DNA of 32,888 nucleotides from Burkholderiales bacterium (lineage in GTDB: Bacteria; Pseudomonadota; Gammaproteobacteria; Burkholderiales; Burkholderiaceae_D): contig PLEY01000183.1 of the NCBI GenBank assembly GCA_003136595.1, positions 7,863 through 40,750 on the forward strand. Reading direction: 5' to 3'. Shown piece by piece: positions 8,665 through 16,348 of this stretch (positions are counted from its first letter, which is position 1; every line of letters begins with the position of its first letter). Position numbers and translations under genes: made by a program. The notes under the pieces were generated by a model, which was not told where the DNA came from, did not search any database, and was given only the letters and a program-made list of their open reading frames with translations.

Positions 8665-10086
8665 CTAGGCTTCGTGAGCGCGCAGGAAGCGGAAGAACTC
8701 GACACCTTCGCGCAGGCGGCGCACCAGCATCTCGCGGCTGCCCAGCATCTCGCGCACGATCTCCCAGATCTTTGAGGGACGGAAGTAGAAGCGTTTGTAG
8801 AAGACCTCCACACCATGATAGATCTCCTCCTTGGACAGGTGCGGGTAGCTGATCGCGGCCAGCTGTACGCCCTTGTCGTTGACCAGATTGATGGTCTTGG
8901 ACTGCTCGAGCCAGCCATTCTCGATGGCCTGCTTGTAGAGCGTCGTCCCCGGGTAGGGTGCCGCAAGGCTCACCTGGATCGTATGCGGGTTGATTTCCTT
9001 GGCAAAGCGGATCGTCTTCTCGATCGTCTCCTGGGTCTCGCCGGGCAGTCCGAGGATGAAAGTGCCGTGAATGATGATGCCGAGCTTGCGGCAGTCCTCG
9101 GAGAAGCGCCGCGCAATGTCGGTACGCAGACCCTTCTTGATGTTCAACAGGATCTGATCGTCGCCTGACTCGTAGCCGACGAGCAGCAGCCGCAATCCGT
9201 TGTCCTTCATGATCTTCAGGGTGCTGTACGGGACGTTGGCCTTGGCATTGCAAGACCAGGTCACGCCCAGCTCGCCCAGCCCGCGGGCGATCTCCTCGAC
9301 GCGCGGCCGAAAGTCGGTGAAGGTGTCGTCGTCGAACATGATCTCCTTGACCTCGGGCATGTTCTCCTTGATCCATTTGACTTCCTCGATCACGCTGGCT
9401 GGCGAGCGCACCCGGTAGCGGTGGCCGCCGACGGTCTGGGGCCACAGGCAGAACGTGCAGCGCGAGCGGCAGCCGCGCCCGGTGTAGATCGACACATAGG
9501 GGTGCTTCAGGTAGCCGATGAAGTAGTTCTCGATCGTCAGATCGCGCTGGTACACCGGAGCGACGAAGGGCAGACCATCCATGTCCTCGATCATCGCCCG
9601 GTCAGGATTGTGCTGAATCGAGCCGTCGGGTGCGCGGTACGTGATGCCATCGATGCGCTCCCAGGGCAGGCCCTCTGCGACATCGCGGCAGGTGTAGTCG
9701 AATTCCTCGCGCGCGACAAAATCGATTGCGCGGCTCGCCTCGAGCGAGCCCTTGGGATCGACCGCCACCTTGGCGCCCACCATGCCGATCACAATGCCGG
9801 GCTTGCGCGCCTTGAGCATCTGCGCGAAGCGCGCATCGGTCGGAAACGAGGGCGTGCTCGTATGGATGATGACGAGCTCGTACTGATCCGCGATCGCAAG
9901 CGTGGCGTCGACGCTCAGGCCGTCGGCGGGCGCATCGAGCACCCGGCTGTCGGGGACGAGCGCGGCGGGCTGGGCGAGCCAAGTCGGATACCAGAACGAC
10001 TTGATCTCGCGCTTGGCCTGATAACGCGAGCCCGCGCCGCCGTCGAATCCGTCGAAAGAGGGGGCTTGGAGGAACAGGGTTTTCAT
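8665..10086 (-). CDS. hpnJ: HpnJ, B12-binding radical SAM enzyme making the cyclitol ether
   Basis: This 473-aa protein has an N-terminal B12-binding-like domain (about 1-150) and a radical SAM domain with the CX3CX2C cluster motif Cys206, Cys210, Cys213 in GRGCRSRCTFC. HpnJ is the enzyme assigned to conversion of glucosaminyl bacteriohopanetetrol to the cyclitol ether by radical ring contraction. The start was placed at ATG 10084-10086, because family members begin with the MKTLFLQ-type strand. An in-frame ATG seven codons upstream (10107) is possible but has no better ribosome-binding site. It lies 30 bp after hpnI and 36 bp before hpnK in the operon. Confidence 0.92.
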   Translation of the reverse strand: MKTLFLQAPSFDGFDGGAGSRYQAKREIKSFWYPTWLAQPAALVPDSRVLDAPADGLSVDATLAIADQYELVIIHTSTPSFPTDARFAQMLKARKPGIVIGMVGAKVAVDPKGSLEASRAIDFVAREEFDYTCRDVAEGLPWERIDGITYRAPDGSIQHNPDRAMIEDMDGLPFVAPVYQRDLTIENYFIGYLKHPYVSIYTGRGCRSRCTFCLWPQTVGGHRYRVRSPASVIEEVKWIKENMPEVKEIMFDDDTFTDFRPRVEEIARGLGELGVTWSCNAKANVPYSTLKIMKDNGLRLLLVGYESGDDQILLNIKKGLRTDIARRFSEDCRKLGIIIHGTFILGLPGETQETIEKTIRFAKEINPHTIQVSLAAPYPGTTLYKQAIENGWLEQSKTINLVNDKGVQLAAISYPHLSKEEIYHGVEVFYKRFYFRPSKIWEIVREMLGSREMLVRRLREGVEFFRFLRAHEA

Positions 10087-10116
10087 GGCGTTCTCGGTTC
10101 GGTTCATACAATCGAT

Positions 10117-11241
10117 CTAGGGATGAGGGTCGGCGGAACTGTCGTTTAACGCGTGCACCTGATCACGCCATTCGACGTGGCGGCCGACGAGCGCCCAGGC
10201 CCAGCCCGCGAGGAGCAGCAGATCGCGCAGCGGCGCCAAGACCAGTCCGCCCGGGGCCGACAGATGCGGCGCCGGACGGCGCCAATGGAGCCCGAGACGT
10301 GCGAGCACGCCCAGCGCCGCCACGCACACCGCGAAGGTGCTCGGCGCAAGCGCGAGACCGATGGCGACCACCGGCAGGGTGTAGGTGATGAAGGTGAAGA
10401 AGAATCCGAGCGGATTCAGGGAGCGGATGGTGCGCAGCCAGCGCAACTCGCGCGTCCAAAGGCCAAGCAGATGCGCCTCGCTGACGTCAGTGATCACGCA
10501 GACTTCCGAGATCGCTGTCGCCAGTCCGAGCGCGCGCACGCCTTCAGCCAGCCAGTAATCGTCGGCGAGCCGGTTGCGCAGCGCAGCAAATCCGCCCAGG
10601 TCGGAAAGCGTCGAGCGGCGCAGGGCAACAGTTGCGCCAAAACCGAACGTGCGCGCACCAAACCAGTGCGCAATACGCACCGAAGGAAGGAACCAGGTGT
10701 CGATGAAGAGCGCCCCGACGCGCGACCAAAGGCCATGCACGGGCCGCCCGCGGTACAGGCAGGTGACGAGCCCAATGCGCTCATCGGCCAGCGTCAGGGC
10801 GAGCCTTTCCAGGTAGTCCGGCGGCACGCCAATGTCGCTGTCGGCGATGACGAGGATCTCATGGCGGGCGCGGCGGACCAGGTTAATGAGGTTGCTGACC
10901 TTGAGGTTGGTGCCATGCACCCGCGGGTCGACCACCAGTTCGATGTCGCACTCCGGATGTGCGGCGCGCACCCGGTTGACCACCGCGATCGCCGCATCGT
11001 TGGGATCACGCACCCCGCAGACGATCTGGAAATCGGGAAGGGTCTGCACGCACAGGCTCGAGAGGTTTTCGAACAGGTGCGTCTCGGCGCCGCACAGGGG
11101 CTTGAGCACTGTGACGCCTCGCGCACTCGAGACCGGCGCTCCCCGCACCTCGCGCGGACGCGGGGCGATCAGGGCCAGGACTGCATAGGCGGCCGCGGTC
11201 CCGAGGAGCAGGTCGCCAAGGAGGGCCTGGAGCGTCAGCAC
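10117..11241 (-). CDS. hpnI: HpnI, hopanoid glycosyltransferase (ceramide glucosyltransferase-like)
   Basis: This 374-aa membrane-bound glycosyltransferase is of the GT2/GT21 type. HpnI transfers N-acetylglucosamine to bacteriohopanetetrol. It has an N-terminal membrane anchor (about 8-27), the metal/UDP-sugar motif Asp134-Ser-Asp136, a second acidic motif Asp227-Asp228, and the signature R-x-x-R-W at 264-268 that marks ceramide glucosyltransferase-like enzymes. Two or three C-terminal membrane segments follow. It starts at ATG 11241, 69 bp after the hpnH stop, and leads into hpnJ. Confidence 0.92.
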   Translation of the reverse strand: MLTLQALLGDLLLGTAAAYAVLALIAPRPREVRGAPVSSARGVTVLKPLCGAETHLFENLSSLCVQTLPDFQIVCGVRDPNDAAIAVVNRVRAAHPECDIELVVDPRVHGTNLKVSNLINLVRRARHEILVIADSDIGVPPDYLERLALTLADERIGLVTCLYRGRPVHGLWSRVGALFIDTWFLPSVRIAHWFGARTFGFGATVALRRSTLSDLGGFAALRNRLADDYWLAEGVRALGLATAISEVCVITDVSEAHLLGLWTRELRWLRTIRSLNPLGFFFTFITYTLPVVAIGLALAPSTFAVCVAALGVLARLGLHWRRPAPHLSAPGGLVLAPLRDLLLLAGWAWALVGRHVEWRDQVHALNDSSADPHP

Positions 11242-11286
11242 GGCCTGCCTCTGGATCCGGGCACCGGCACGTGCGCCGGCACGGGC

Positions 11287-11306
11287 GCGGCGCGGACTCG
11301 CGCCGC
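11287..11306 (-). other. Intercistronic hairpin between hpnH and hpnI
   Basis: A perfect 8-bp GC-only stem (11287-11294 with 11299-11306, loop GACT) lies 4 bp beyond the hpnH stop within the operon. Without a T-tract it is unlikely to terminate fully. It could stabilise the hpnH message or reduce read-through. GC-rich inverted repeats also arise by chance in such DNA, so confidence is low. Confidence 0.25.
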
Positions 11307-11310
11307 CCGC

Positions 11311-12474
11311 TCAGTTCTGCGAGGCTTCCAGGGCATCTTCGGCAGTGGCGCTTGGCCGGGCCTTGGCCCGACCGATCTCGGAGAGCTTGATCTCGACGTG
11401 CTCTGAAAACAGGAACTCGGCCTTGCGCTGACCATCAAGGTTGATCTCGGGGGCCATCGGTCCGTCGGTCCGAAAACCGCGCAGGCTGACCTTCAGGGCC
11501 TTCAGGGGATGGGTGATGGTGTCGGTCACGGCAGTCGCCTCATAGCCGCTGTGGACCATGCAGTCCGCACACTTCTCGTAATTCCCGGTGCCGTACGCGT
11601 CCCAGTCGGTGGTGTCCATGAGTTCCCTGAAGCTCTTGGCATAGCCTTCCCCAAGGAGGTAACAGGGGCGCTGCCAGCCGAAGACGGTACGCGCCGGATT
11701 CCCCCAGGGCGTGCAGTGGTAGGTCTGGTTGCCGGCAAGGAAATCCATGAACAGACTCGACTGGCTAAACGACCAGCCCCTGCCGACCCCGCGCTTTAAC
11801 ACATCGCGGAACAACTGCTTGGTCTTCTCGCGGTTCAGGAAGTGTTGCTGGTCGGGGGCCCGCTCATACGCATAGCCCGGAGAGACCGTGATGCCATCGA
11901 TCCCCAGAGAGCGGGCCGTGTCGAAAAATGCGGCGACGCGCTCGGGCTGCGCATCGTTAAAGAGCGTGCAGTTGATATTGACGCGAAAGCCGCGCGCCTT
12001 GGCTGCATGGATTGCAGCCACCGCCCGATCGTAGACACCAGGCTGGCAGACCGAGCGATCGTGCATCTCTTCGTCCCCGTCGAGGTGCACCGACCAGACG
12101 AAGAAGGGACTCGGGGCATACTGGTCGAGCTTTTTCTCCATGAGCAGCGCGTTCGTGCACAGGTAGACGAACTTGCGCCGGGCGATGATGCCCTTGACGA
12201 TGGTGGGCATGTCCTTGTGCAGGAGCGGCTCGCCACCCGCGATCGAAACCACGGGTGCACCGCACTCGTCGACCGCACCAAGGCATTCCTCGACCGACAG
12301 ACGCTGGTCAAGAATGGGATCCGGATAATCGATCTTGCCGCAGCCTGAGCAGGCGAGATTGCAGCGAAACAGGGGCTCGAGCATGAGGGCCAGCGGATAG
12401 CGCTTCTGGCCCTTCAGATGCTGACGCACGACGTAGGCGCCGACCAGCGCCTTCTGCAAAAACGGAATAGCCAA
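11311..12474 (-). CDS. hpnH: HpnH, radical SAM adenosylhopane synthase
   Basis: This 387-aa radical SAM enzyme joins a 5'-deoxyadenosyl group to diploptene, giving adenosylhopane, the first step of side-chain extension. The cluster motif CX3CX2C is Cys38, Cys42, Cys45 (CNLACSGC), followed by GKIDYP, which is typical of HpnH. The C-terminal region has Cys residues in CADCMVHSGYE. The start is assigned to TTG at 12472-12474, because it gives the family-typical N-terminus (AIPFLQ) and is preceded by GGGGGAG at 12481-12487. The frame stays open for nine more codons to another TTG, but the Shine-Dalgarno lies inside that extension. It is the first gene of hpnHIJKL, with a sigma-54-like element about 100 bp upstream. 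Confidence 0.93.
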   Translation of the reverse strand: MAIPFLQKALVGAYVVRQHLKGQKRYPLALMLEPLFRCNLACSGCGKIDYPDPILDQRLSVEECLGAVDECGAPVVSIAGGEPLLHKDMPTIVKGIIARRKFVYLCTNALLMEKKLDQYAPSPFFVWSVHLDGDEEMHDRSVCQPGVYDRAVAAIHAAKARGFRVNINCTLFNDAQPERVAAFFDTARSLGIDGITVSPGYAYERAPDQQHFLNREKTKQLFRDVLKRGVGRGWSFSQSSLFMDFLAGNQTYHCTPWGNPARTVFGWQRPCYLLGEGYAKSFRELMDTTDWDAYGTGNYEKCADCMVHSGYEATAVTDTITHPLKALKVSLRGFRTDGPMAPEINLDGQRKAEFLFSEHVEIKLSEIGRAKARPSATAEDALEASQN

Positions 12475-12480
12475 TGCGAA

Positions 12481-12487
12481 CTCCCCC
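12481..12487 (-). promoter_or_regulatory. Ribosome-binding site that fixes the TTG start of hpnH
   Basis: Read on the minus strand this is GGGGGAG, 6 nt before the TTG at 12472-12474. There is no ATG or GTG near the family-typical N-terminus, so this site decides the start and shows that hpnH uses a rare initiation codon. Confidence 0.7.
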
Positions 12488-12577
12488 AAAAAACGCCGCA
12501 ACCGTCACGGCAGCCAGAGCATGCGAACCAACGAGGCGGGCTCGGGCCGGACCGCATGGTACTGGCCCTACGGTGAT

Positions 12578-12593
12578 GGCAATAAGAGTGCCA
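12578..12593 (-). promoter_or_regulatory. Sigma-54 (RpoN) -24/-12 promoter-like element for hpnHIJKL
   Basis: On the minus strand the sequence is TGGCACTCTTATTGCC. It matches the core TGGCAC-N5-TTGC at all ten specified bases, and the invariant GG and GC are exactly 12 bp apart. Transcription would start near 12567, leaving a leader of about 93 nt before hpnH. The same bases also form an inverted repeat (TGGCA-N7-TGCCA at 12577-12593), so an operator for a dimeric regulator is an alternative reading. No activator gene is nearby. Confidence 0.6.
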
Positions 12594-12860
12594 GCCGCGC
12601 CCGAGGCGCCCAAGGAGACGCACCCTTGCACCCCGACCCTCCGATCTCCCCCCTTTTCGGGCCACTCCCCGGTAAGCGCCTAGGCAACAGCCTGGGAGGC
12701 CCTTCAAGGCCGAGCCTTTCGGGGCTGACCAATCCGCTATTCTAACGCCCCCCACCCAAGTGTGCTCTGAATGAGGCCAGGTGCACGTTGGACAGCCCAG
12801 GAAAGAACCGACGCGGGCAGGGTATTCTTCTGGTCTTTGCGTCTTTTCCAATGAGGCGGC

Positions 12861-13871
12861 ATGGCCGAAGTGTCGGGCGATCAGGTCCTCGTGACGGGGG
12901 CGAGCGGCTTCGTCGGCTCGGCTGTGGTGCGCACGCTCCTTGCAGCGGGTTTTGGCGTACGAGCCCTGGTGCGCCCGACCAGCCCCCGCGAGAACCTGCA
13001 GGGCCTGGCCGGCCTTGCCGCCTGCGAGGGCGACCTACGGGATCGCAGCGCGATGGAGCGCGCGGTGCGTGGCGTGCGCTACGTGTTCCATGTCGCGGCC
13101 GACTATCGCCTCTGGGCGCCTGATCCGCAGGTGCTGTTTGCCGCCAACGTGGGTGGCACCGAGAACATCATGCGAGCGGCGCTCGCGGCACGTGTCGAGA
13201 GGGTCGTCTACACGAGCAGCGTCGCGACGCTTCGGGTCACGCCCCATACCCAGGCCTCGAGGGAGACCGATGCCCTGACCGAAGGCGAGGCGATCGGTGC
13301 CTACAAAAGCAGCAAGGTGGCCGCCGAGCGCCTGGTCGAGCGGTTGGTCGCCGATGCAGGCCTGCCTGCAGTCATCGTCAACCCCTCGACGCCCATCGGT
13401 GCGCGTGACATCCGCCCAACCCCCACCGGCCGCATGATCGTGCAGGCGGCGCGCGGGGCCATGCCCGCCTTTGTGGACACCGGGCTGAATCTGGTCGGCG
13501 TGGCCGATGTCGCCCTCGGCCACCTGCTGGCTTTGCAGAAGGGGCGCATCGGTGAGCGCTATATCCTCGGGGGCGAGAACCTGTCGCTGCAGCAACTCTT
13601 GCAGGAAATCGCCAGCCAGACGGGGCGCCGACCGCCGCTTCTTGGGCTGCCCCGCTGGCCGCTTTATCCGCTCGCCTTGGCCGCCGAGGGCCTCGCGCGG
13701 CTGACGCAAAGGGAGCCATTCGTGACCCGGGATGGCCTGAAGATGTCGCAGAACCGGATGTTCTTCTCCTCGGACAAGGCGCACAGAGAACTCGGCTACA
13801 CCAGCCGCGACTACCGACTCGCGCTCCGGGAGGCCCTGGCCTGGTTCGGTCAGGCCGGCTATCTGGACTAG
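12861..13871 (+). CDS. hpnA: HpnA, hopanoid-associated NAD-dependent sugar epimerase/dehydratase
   Basis: This 336-aa protein is an extended short-chain dehydrogenase of the HpnA family. It has an N-terminal Rossmann motif, GASGFVG (Gly13, Gly16, Gly19), and the catalytic pair Tyr148 and Lys152 in YKSSK, with a preceding Ser/Thr region (VVYTSSVAT). It is named for its constant association with hopanoid genes; the exact sugar or lipid substrate is not established. The ATG at 12861 has a GAGG 4 nt upstream. It is transcribed alone, divergent from hpnH and convergent with hpnB (57-bp gap). Confidence 0.92.
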   Translation: MAEVSGDQVLVTGASGFVGSAVVRTLLAAGFGVRALVRPTSPRENLQGLAGLAACEGDLRDRSAMERAVRGVRYVFHVAADYRLWAPDPQVLFAANVGGTENIMRAALAARVERVVYTSSVATLRVTPHTQASRETDALTEGEAIGAYKSSKVAAERLVERLVADAGLPAVIVNPSTPIGARDIRPTPTGRMIVQAARGAMPAFVDTGLNLVGVADVALGHLLALQKGRIGERYILGGENLSLQQLLQEIASQTGRRPPLLGLPRWPLYPLALAAEGLARLTQREPFVTRDGLKMSQNRMFFSSDKAHRELGYTSRDYRLALREALAWFGQAGYLD

Positions 13872-13928
13872 CTCGAAAGGACACCTGTGCGCATCGGTCG
13901 CGGCGGACAGCGCGACGCTCCCCCAGGT

Positions 13929-15077
13929 CTACGGACGCCTTGGCGCCTGCGCGCGGCCTTTCCAGTGTCCCCCCTGCCCGGTCCAGTAGCGCCGAGCGGA
14001 CTCGAGCGTGGCACCGAGATAGAACAGCGCGACGAGCGGTAGCAGCGGCGCCCAGAGGGGATTGCGTCCGTAGTAGCGCAAGATCGGCAGATACGCACAG
14101 GTCATGAGCACCCAGGCACACAGGGCCGGCCAGGCGCGCAGTCCCCCGGTGAGAGACAGGAAGGGCGGCAGTGCATAGGTCAGCACCAGCCCGAGCACGG
14201 TTCCCGACAGCAGGACGCTCGAGTAGCGCAGCTGGGTGAAGGCGGTGCGTGCAATCATGTTCCAGATGCTGCCCCAGGTGTCATAGCGGCGCCGCGAGGC
14301 GCTCCGGCTCGCGAGATCGAGGCGGATCGGACCCACGCGCTTTAGCGCCTGGGCAAGGGCACAGTCGTCGATCAGGGCATCCTGGATCGCAGCCATCCCG
14401 CCGATCTGTGCCAGGCTCGTGCGCGCGGCCAGCATGCAGCCCCCGGCGGCAGCGGCGACCTTCTGCTGGTCATCGTTGACCGCCGCGAACGGGTAGAGTT
14501 TGGCGAAGAAGAACACGAACGCCGGGATGAGGGCGCGCTCGGCCCACGACACGCAGCGCAGCCGCACCATCAGTGAGGTCAGCACCCGACCTTCCGATTG
14601 GGCCCGCGACACGAGTTCAGTCAGGGCACCGGCTGGGTGCCAGATATCGGCATCGGTAAGCCAGACGTAGCGAGGCTCCGGTGCCATGAGGGCCGCCGCT
14701 GCGAGCCCCTCGGCCTGGGCCCAGACCTTGCCCGTCCACCCCATCGGTAACGGCTTGGCTGCCACCACCCGCAACCGTGCAGCGCGCGGCGAGCCCTGTG
14801 CGATCTGGTGGGCATGCGCCGCGGTGCCGTCCGTGCTGTGGTCATCAACCAGGATCACCTCAAAAGGGCCGGCATAGTCCTGCTCGAGGACCGAGGCGAG
14901 CGTGTCGGCGAGGACGTCGGCCTCATTGCGCGCTGGAATGATCGCGACGACCGCGGGCCAGGAGGGTGGGGCGGGGCACGGCTCGGGCAGTCGGACGCGC
15001 CAGAAACCGTGCCTGCCGAAGACGAGGACGATCCAGATGACCAGCGTGACCAGCGACAGTGCGAATGTGATTTCCAC
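13929..15077 (-). CDS. hpnB: HpnB, hopanoid-associated family 2 glycosyltransferase
   Basis: This 382-aa membrane glycosyltransferase has an N-terminal membrane helix (about 4-21), the GT2 nucleotide-sugar motif VDDHSTDGT (Asp78-Asp79) and the metal-binding TDADI (Asp142, Asp144). C-terminal membrane segments follow. It belongs to the HpnB family found with hopanoid genes; its acceptor is not known. The start is assigned to GTG at 15075-15077, which places the membrane helix at the N-terminus. The frame is open 34 codons further to an ATG at 15179, but that extension is Arg/Ala/Cys-rich and unlike the family. No strong ribosome-binding site supports either. It is convergent with hpnA and divergent from the ferritin-like gene. 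Confidence 0.88.
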   Translation of the reverse strand: MEITFALSLVTLVIWIVLVFGRHGFWRVRLPEPCPAPPSWPAVVAIIPARNEADVLADTLASVLEQDYAGPFEVILVDDHSTDGTAAHAHQIAQGSPRAARLRVVAAKPLPMGWTGKVWAQAEGLAAAALMAPEPRYVWLTDADIWHPAGALTELVSRAQSEGRVLTSLMVRLRCVSWAERALIPAFVFFFAKLYPFAAVNDDQQKVAAAAGGCMLAARTSLAQIGGMAAIQDALIDDCALAQALKRVGPIRLDLASRSASRRRYDTWGSIWNMIARTAFTQLRYSSVLLSGTVLGLVLTYALPPFLSLTGGLRAWPALCAWVLMTCAYLPILRYYGRNPLWAPLLPLVALFYLGATLESARRYWTGQGGHWKGRAQAPRRP

Positions 15078-15220
15078 GCGGGATCCGTGACAGAAAGACG
15101 CGCCCTGGGGCCGTGCGGCGCAGCGTGCGCCATGCGGCGACGCGGTCGCGTCGGCCGAAAAGCGGCGATTATCCTCCATGACCCTGGCGCGGCCCCGGAG
15201 TGCGCCAGCGCCAACTAGGC

Positions 15221-15226
15221 TAAAAT
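15221..15226 (+). promoter_or_regulatory. Possible -10 element for the ferritin-like gene
   Basis: TAAAAT stands out in an AT-rich patch about 36 bp before the ATG at 15262 and matches TATAAT at five of six positions. No good -35 hexamer is present 16-18 bp upstream. It is the only sigma-70-like element between hpnB and this gene. Confidence 0.35.
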
Positions 15227-15261
15227 GTCAAAATCGATTCATTCATTGCGGATTTTTCAGG

Positions 15262-16155
15262 ATGACGGAAGCGCTGTCTCTCGCCGCTGCGGACCACGCG
15301 ATGCGCCATTGGAAGGATCCGGAGCCGGGGCCCGTAACTGTGGGGTCGGCCGAACACTGCAAGATGTTCTGCAGGATGTTGCTCGAAACGCACAATCCGT
15401 ACCGGCCTGCGGTGCTCGAGTGGCCCGAGCTGGCCCCCGAAACGCGGGCGCGCGTCACCTCGCTGCCGATCTGGGATATCGCGGTGCAGACCGAAGGCCG
15501 CGCCTCGGTCCGGGTCGCAAGCTTTGCCAAGACCGTGCGCGATCCGCTGTTGCGTTCGGCCCTCGATATGGATGGCGCCGAAGAGGCGCGCCACAAGCAG
15601 GTGCTCTCGCGCCTCGTCGAGGCCTATGGCATCCGTCTTGCCCCGGAGCCGCGCTATGCCCCGCCGCGCGATGCCGAGTGGGGCTGGCTCGTGACCGGCT
15701 ATAGCGAGTGCATCGACAGCTTCTTCGCGTTTGGGCTCTTCGAAGTCGCCCGCCGCTCGGGTTTTTTCCCGGCCGAACTGGTCGAGACCTTCGAGCCGGT
15801 CATCCAGGAGGAGGCCCGGCATATCCTGTTCTTCGTGAACTGGGCCGCCTGGTATCGCCGCACGCTGCCTTGGTGGCGACGGCTCATCCTCGGCGCCAAG
15901 GTGCTCGCGGTCTGGGGTTTCCTCGTCTGGGAACGTATCGGCATGGCCAAAGGGATCGACACCGAGGGCGAGGCCCAGGATGCGAACTTCACTGTCACCG
16001 GGACGGGCGCCGTCGGGGTGGAGCTTGGAGTCGGCCAGATGATCGATCTGTGCATTGCGGAGAACGAGCGCCGCATGGCCGGCTACGACCCCCGCCTGCT
16101 GCGCCCCACCCTTGTGCCGCGGCTTGCACGCTTCGCGCGGCGCTTTGTTCGCTAG
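15262..16155 (+). CDS. Ferritin-like diiron-motif protein of unknown function, next to shc
   Basis: This 297-aa protein contains two E-x-x-H motifs in EEARH context (Glu108-His111 and Glu184-His187), plus glutamates in the preceding helices at 78 (QTEGR) and 149 (GYSECIDSFF). This is the ligand order of a four-helix-bundle diiron site, as in ferritin-like oxidases and hydroxylases. A hydrophobic, Arg/Trp-flanked segment at about 210-235 suggests membrane association. The ATG at 15262 gives the most compact N-terminus; the frame is open 28 codons further upstream and the ribosome-binding site is poor. It lies between hpnB and shc, on the same strand as shc, 193 bp before it. The function is not known. 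An oxygen-dependent step on squalene, hopene or a hopanoid is a reasonable guess but only that; iron storage or a peroxidase role cannot be excluded. Confidence 0.8.
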   Translation: MTEALSLAAADHAMRHWKDPEPGPVTVGSAEHCKMFCRMLLETHNPYRPAVLEWPELAPETRARVTSLPIWDIAVQTEGRASVRVASFAKTVRDPLLRSALDMDGAEEARHKQVLSRLVEAYGIRLAPEPRYAPPRDAEWGWLVTGYSECIDSFFAFGLFEVARRSGFFPAELVETFEPVIQEEARHILFFVNWAAWYRRTLPWWRRLILGAKVLAVWGFLVWERIGMAKGIDTEGEAQDANFTVTGTGAVGVELGVGQMIDLCIAENERRMAGYDPRLLRPTLVPRLARFARRFVR

Positions 16156-16183
16156 GAGACACTGTGCCGGCCCGGACCGGGGG

Positions 16184-16199
16184 TGGACCGGATTATGCA
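16184..16199 (+). promoter_or_regulatory. Weak sigma-54-like element upstream of shc
   Basis: TGGACCGGATTATGCA keeps the invariant GG and GC 12 bp apart and matches the 12 specified positions of TGGCACG-N4-TTGCW at nine. It would start transcription near 16210, about 140 nt before shc. It is weaker than the elements before hpnH and livH and may be coincidental. No sigma-70 promoter is obvious in this 193-bp gap. Confidence 0.3.
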
Positions 16200-16348
16200 A
16201 GTGCGGTCGGCCGTCCGTTGGAAGGGGCCGCAAGGTGCCTGCACCGGCAGGTGATTGAGGGGGCTTCGTAGCCCGGCTGGATCGACAAGGCAGCAGCCCG
16301 TGGTTAAGCGCAGTGCCGTGACATACGGGTCAAAAAGAAACCGAGCTG

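Larger units (their letters stand above)
12475..12860. other. 386-bp divergent control region between hpnH and hpnA
   Basis: No gene is seen. The region separates the hpnHIJKL operon (-) from hpnA (+). It contains the hpnH ribosome-binding site, the sigma-54-like element at 12578-12593, a direct repeat of GCACCC at 12620-12625 and 12628-12633, and a TAGAAT-like element on the minus strand at 12739-12744. No convincing sigma-70 promoter for hpnA was found; TATTCT at 12823-12828 has no suitable -35. Confidence 0.6.

Noticed and set aside
10153-11406. 417-codon plus-strand open frame
   Set aside because: It is antisense to hpnI and the end of hpnH, with no domain or ribosome-binding site.
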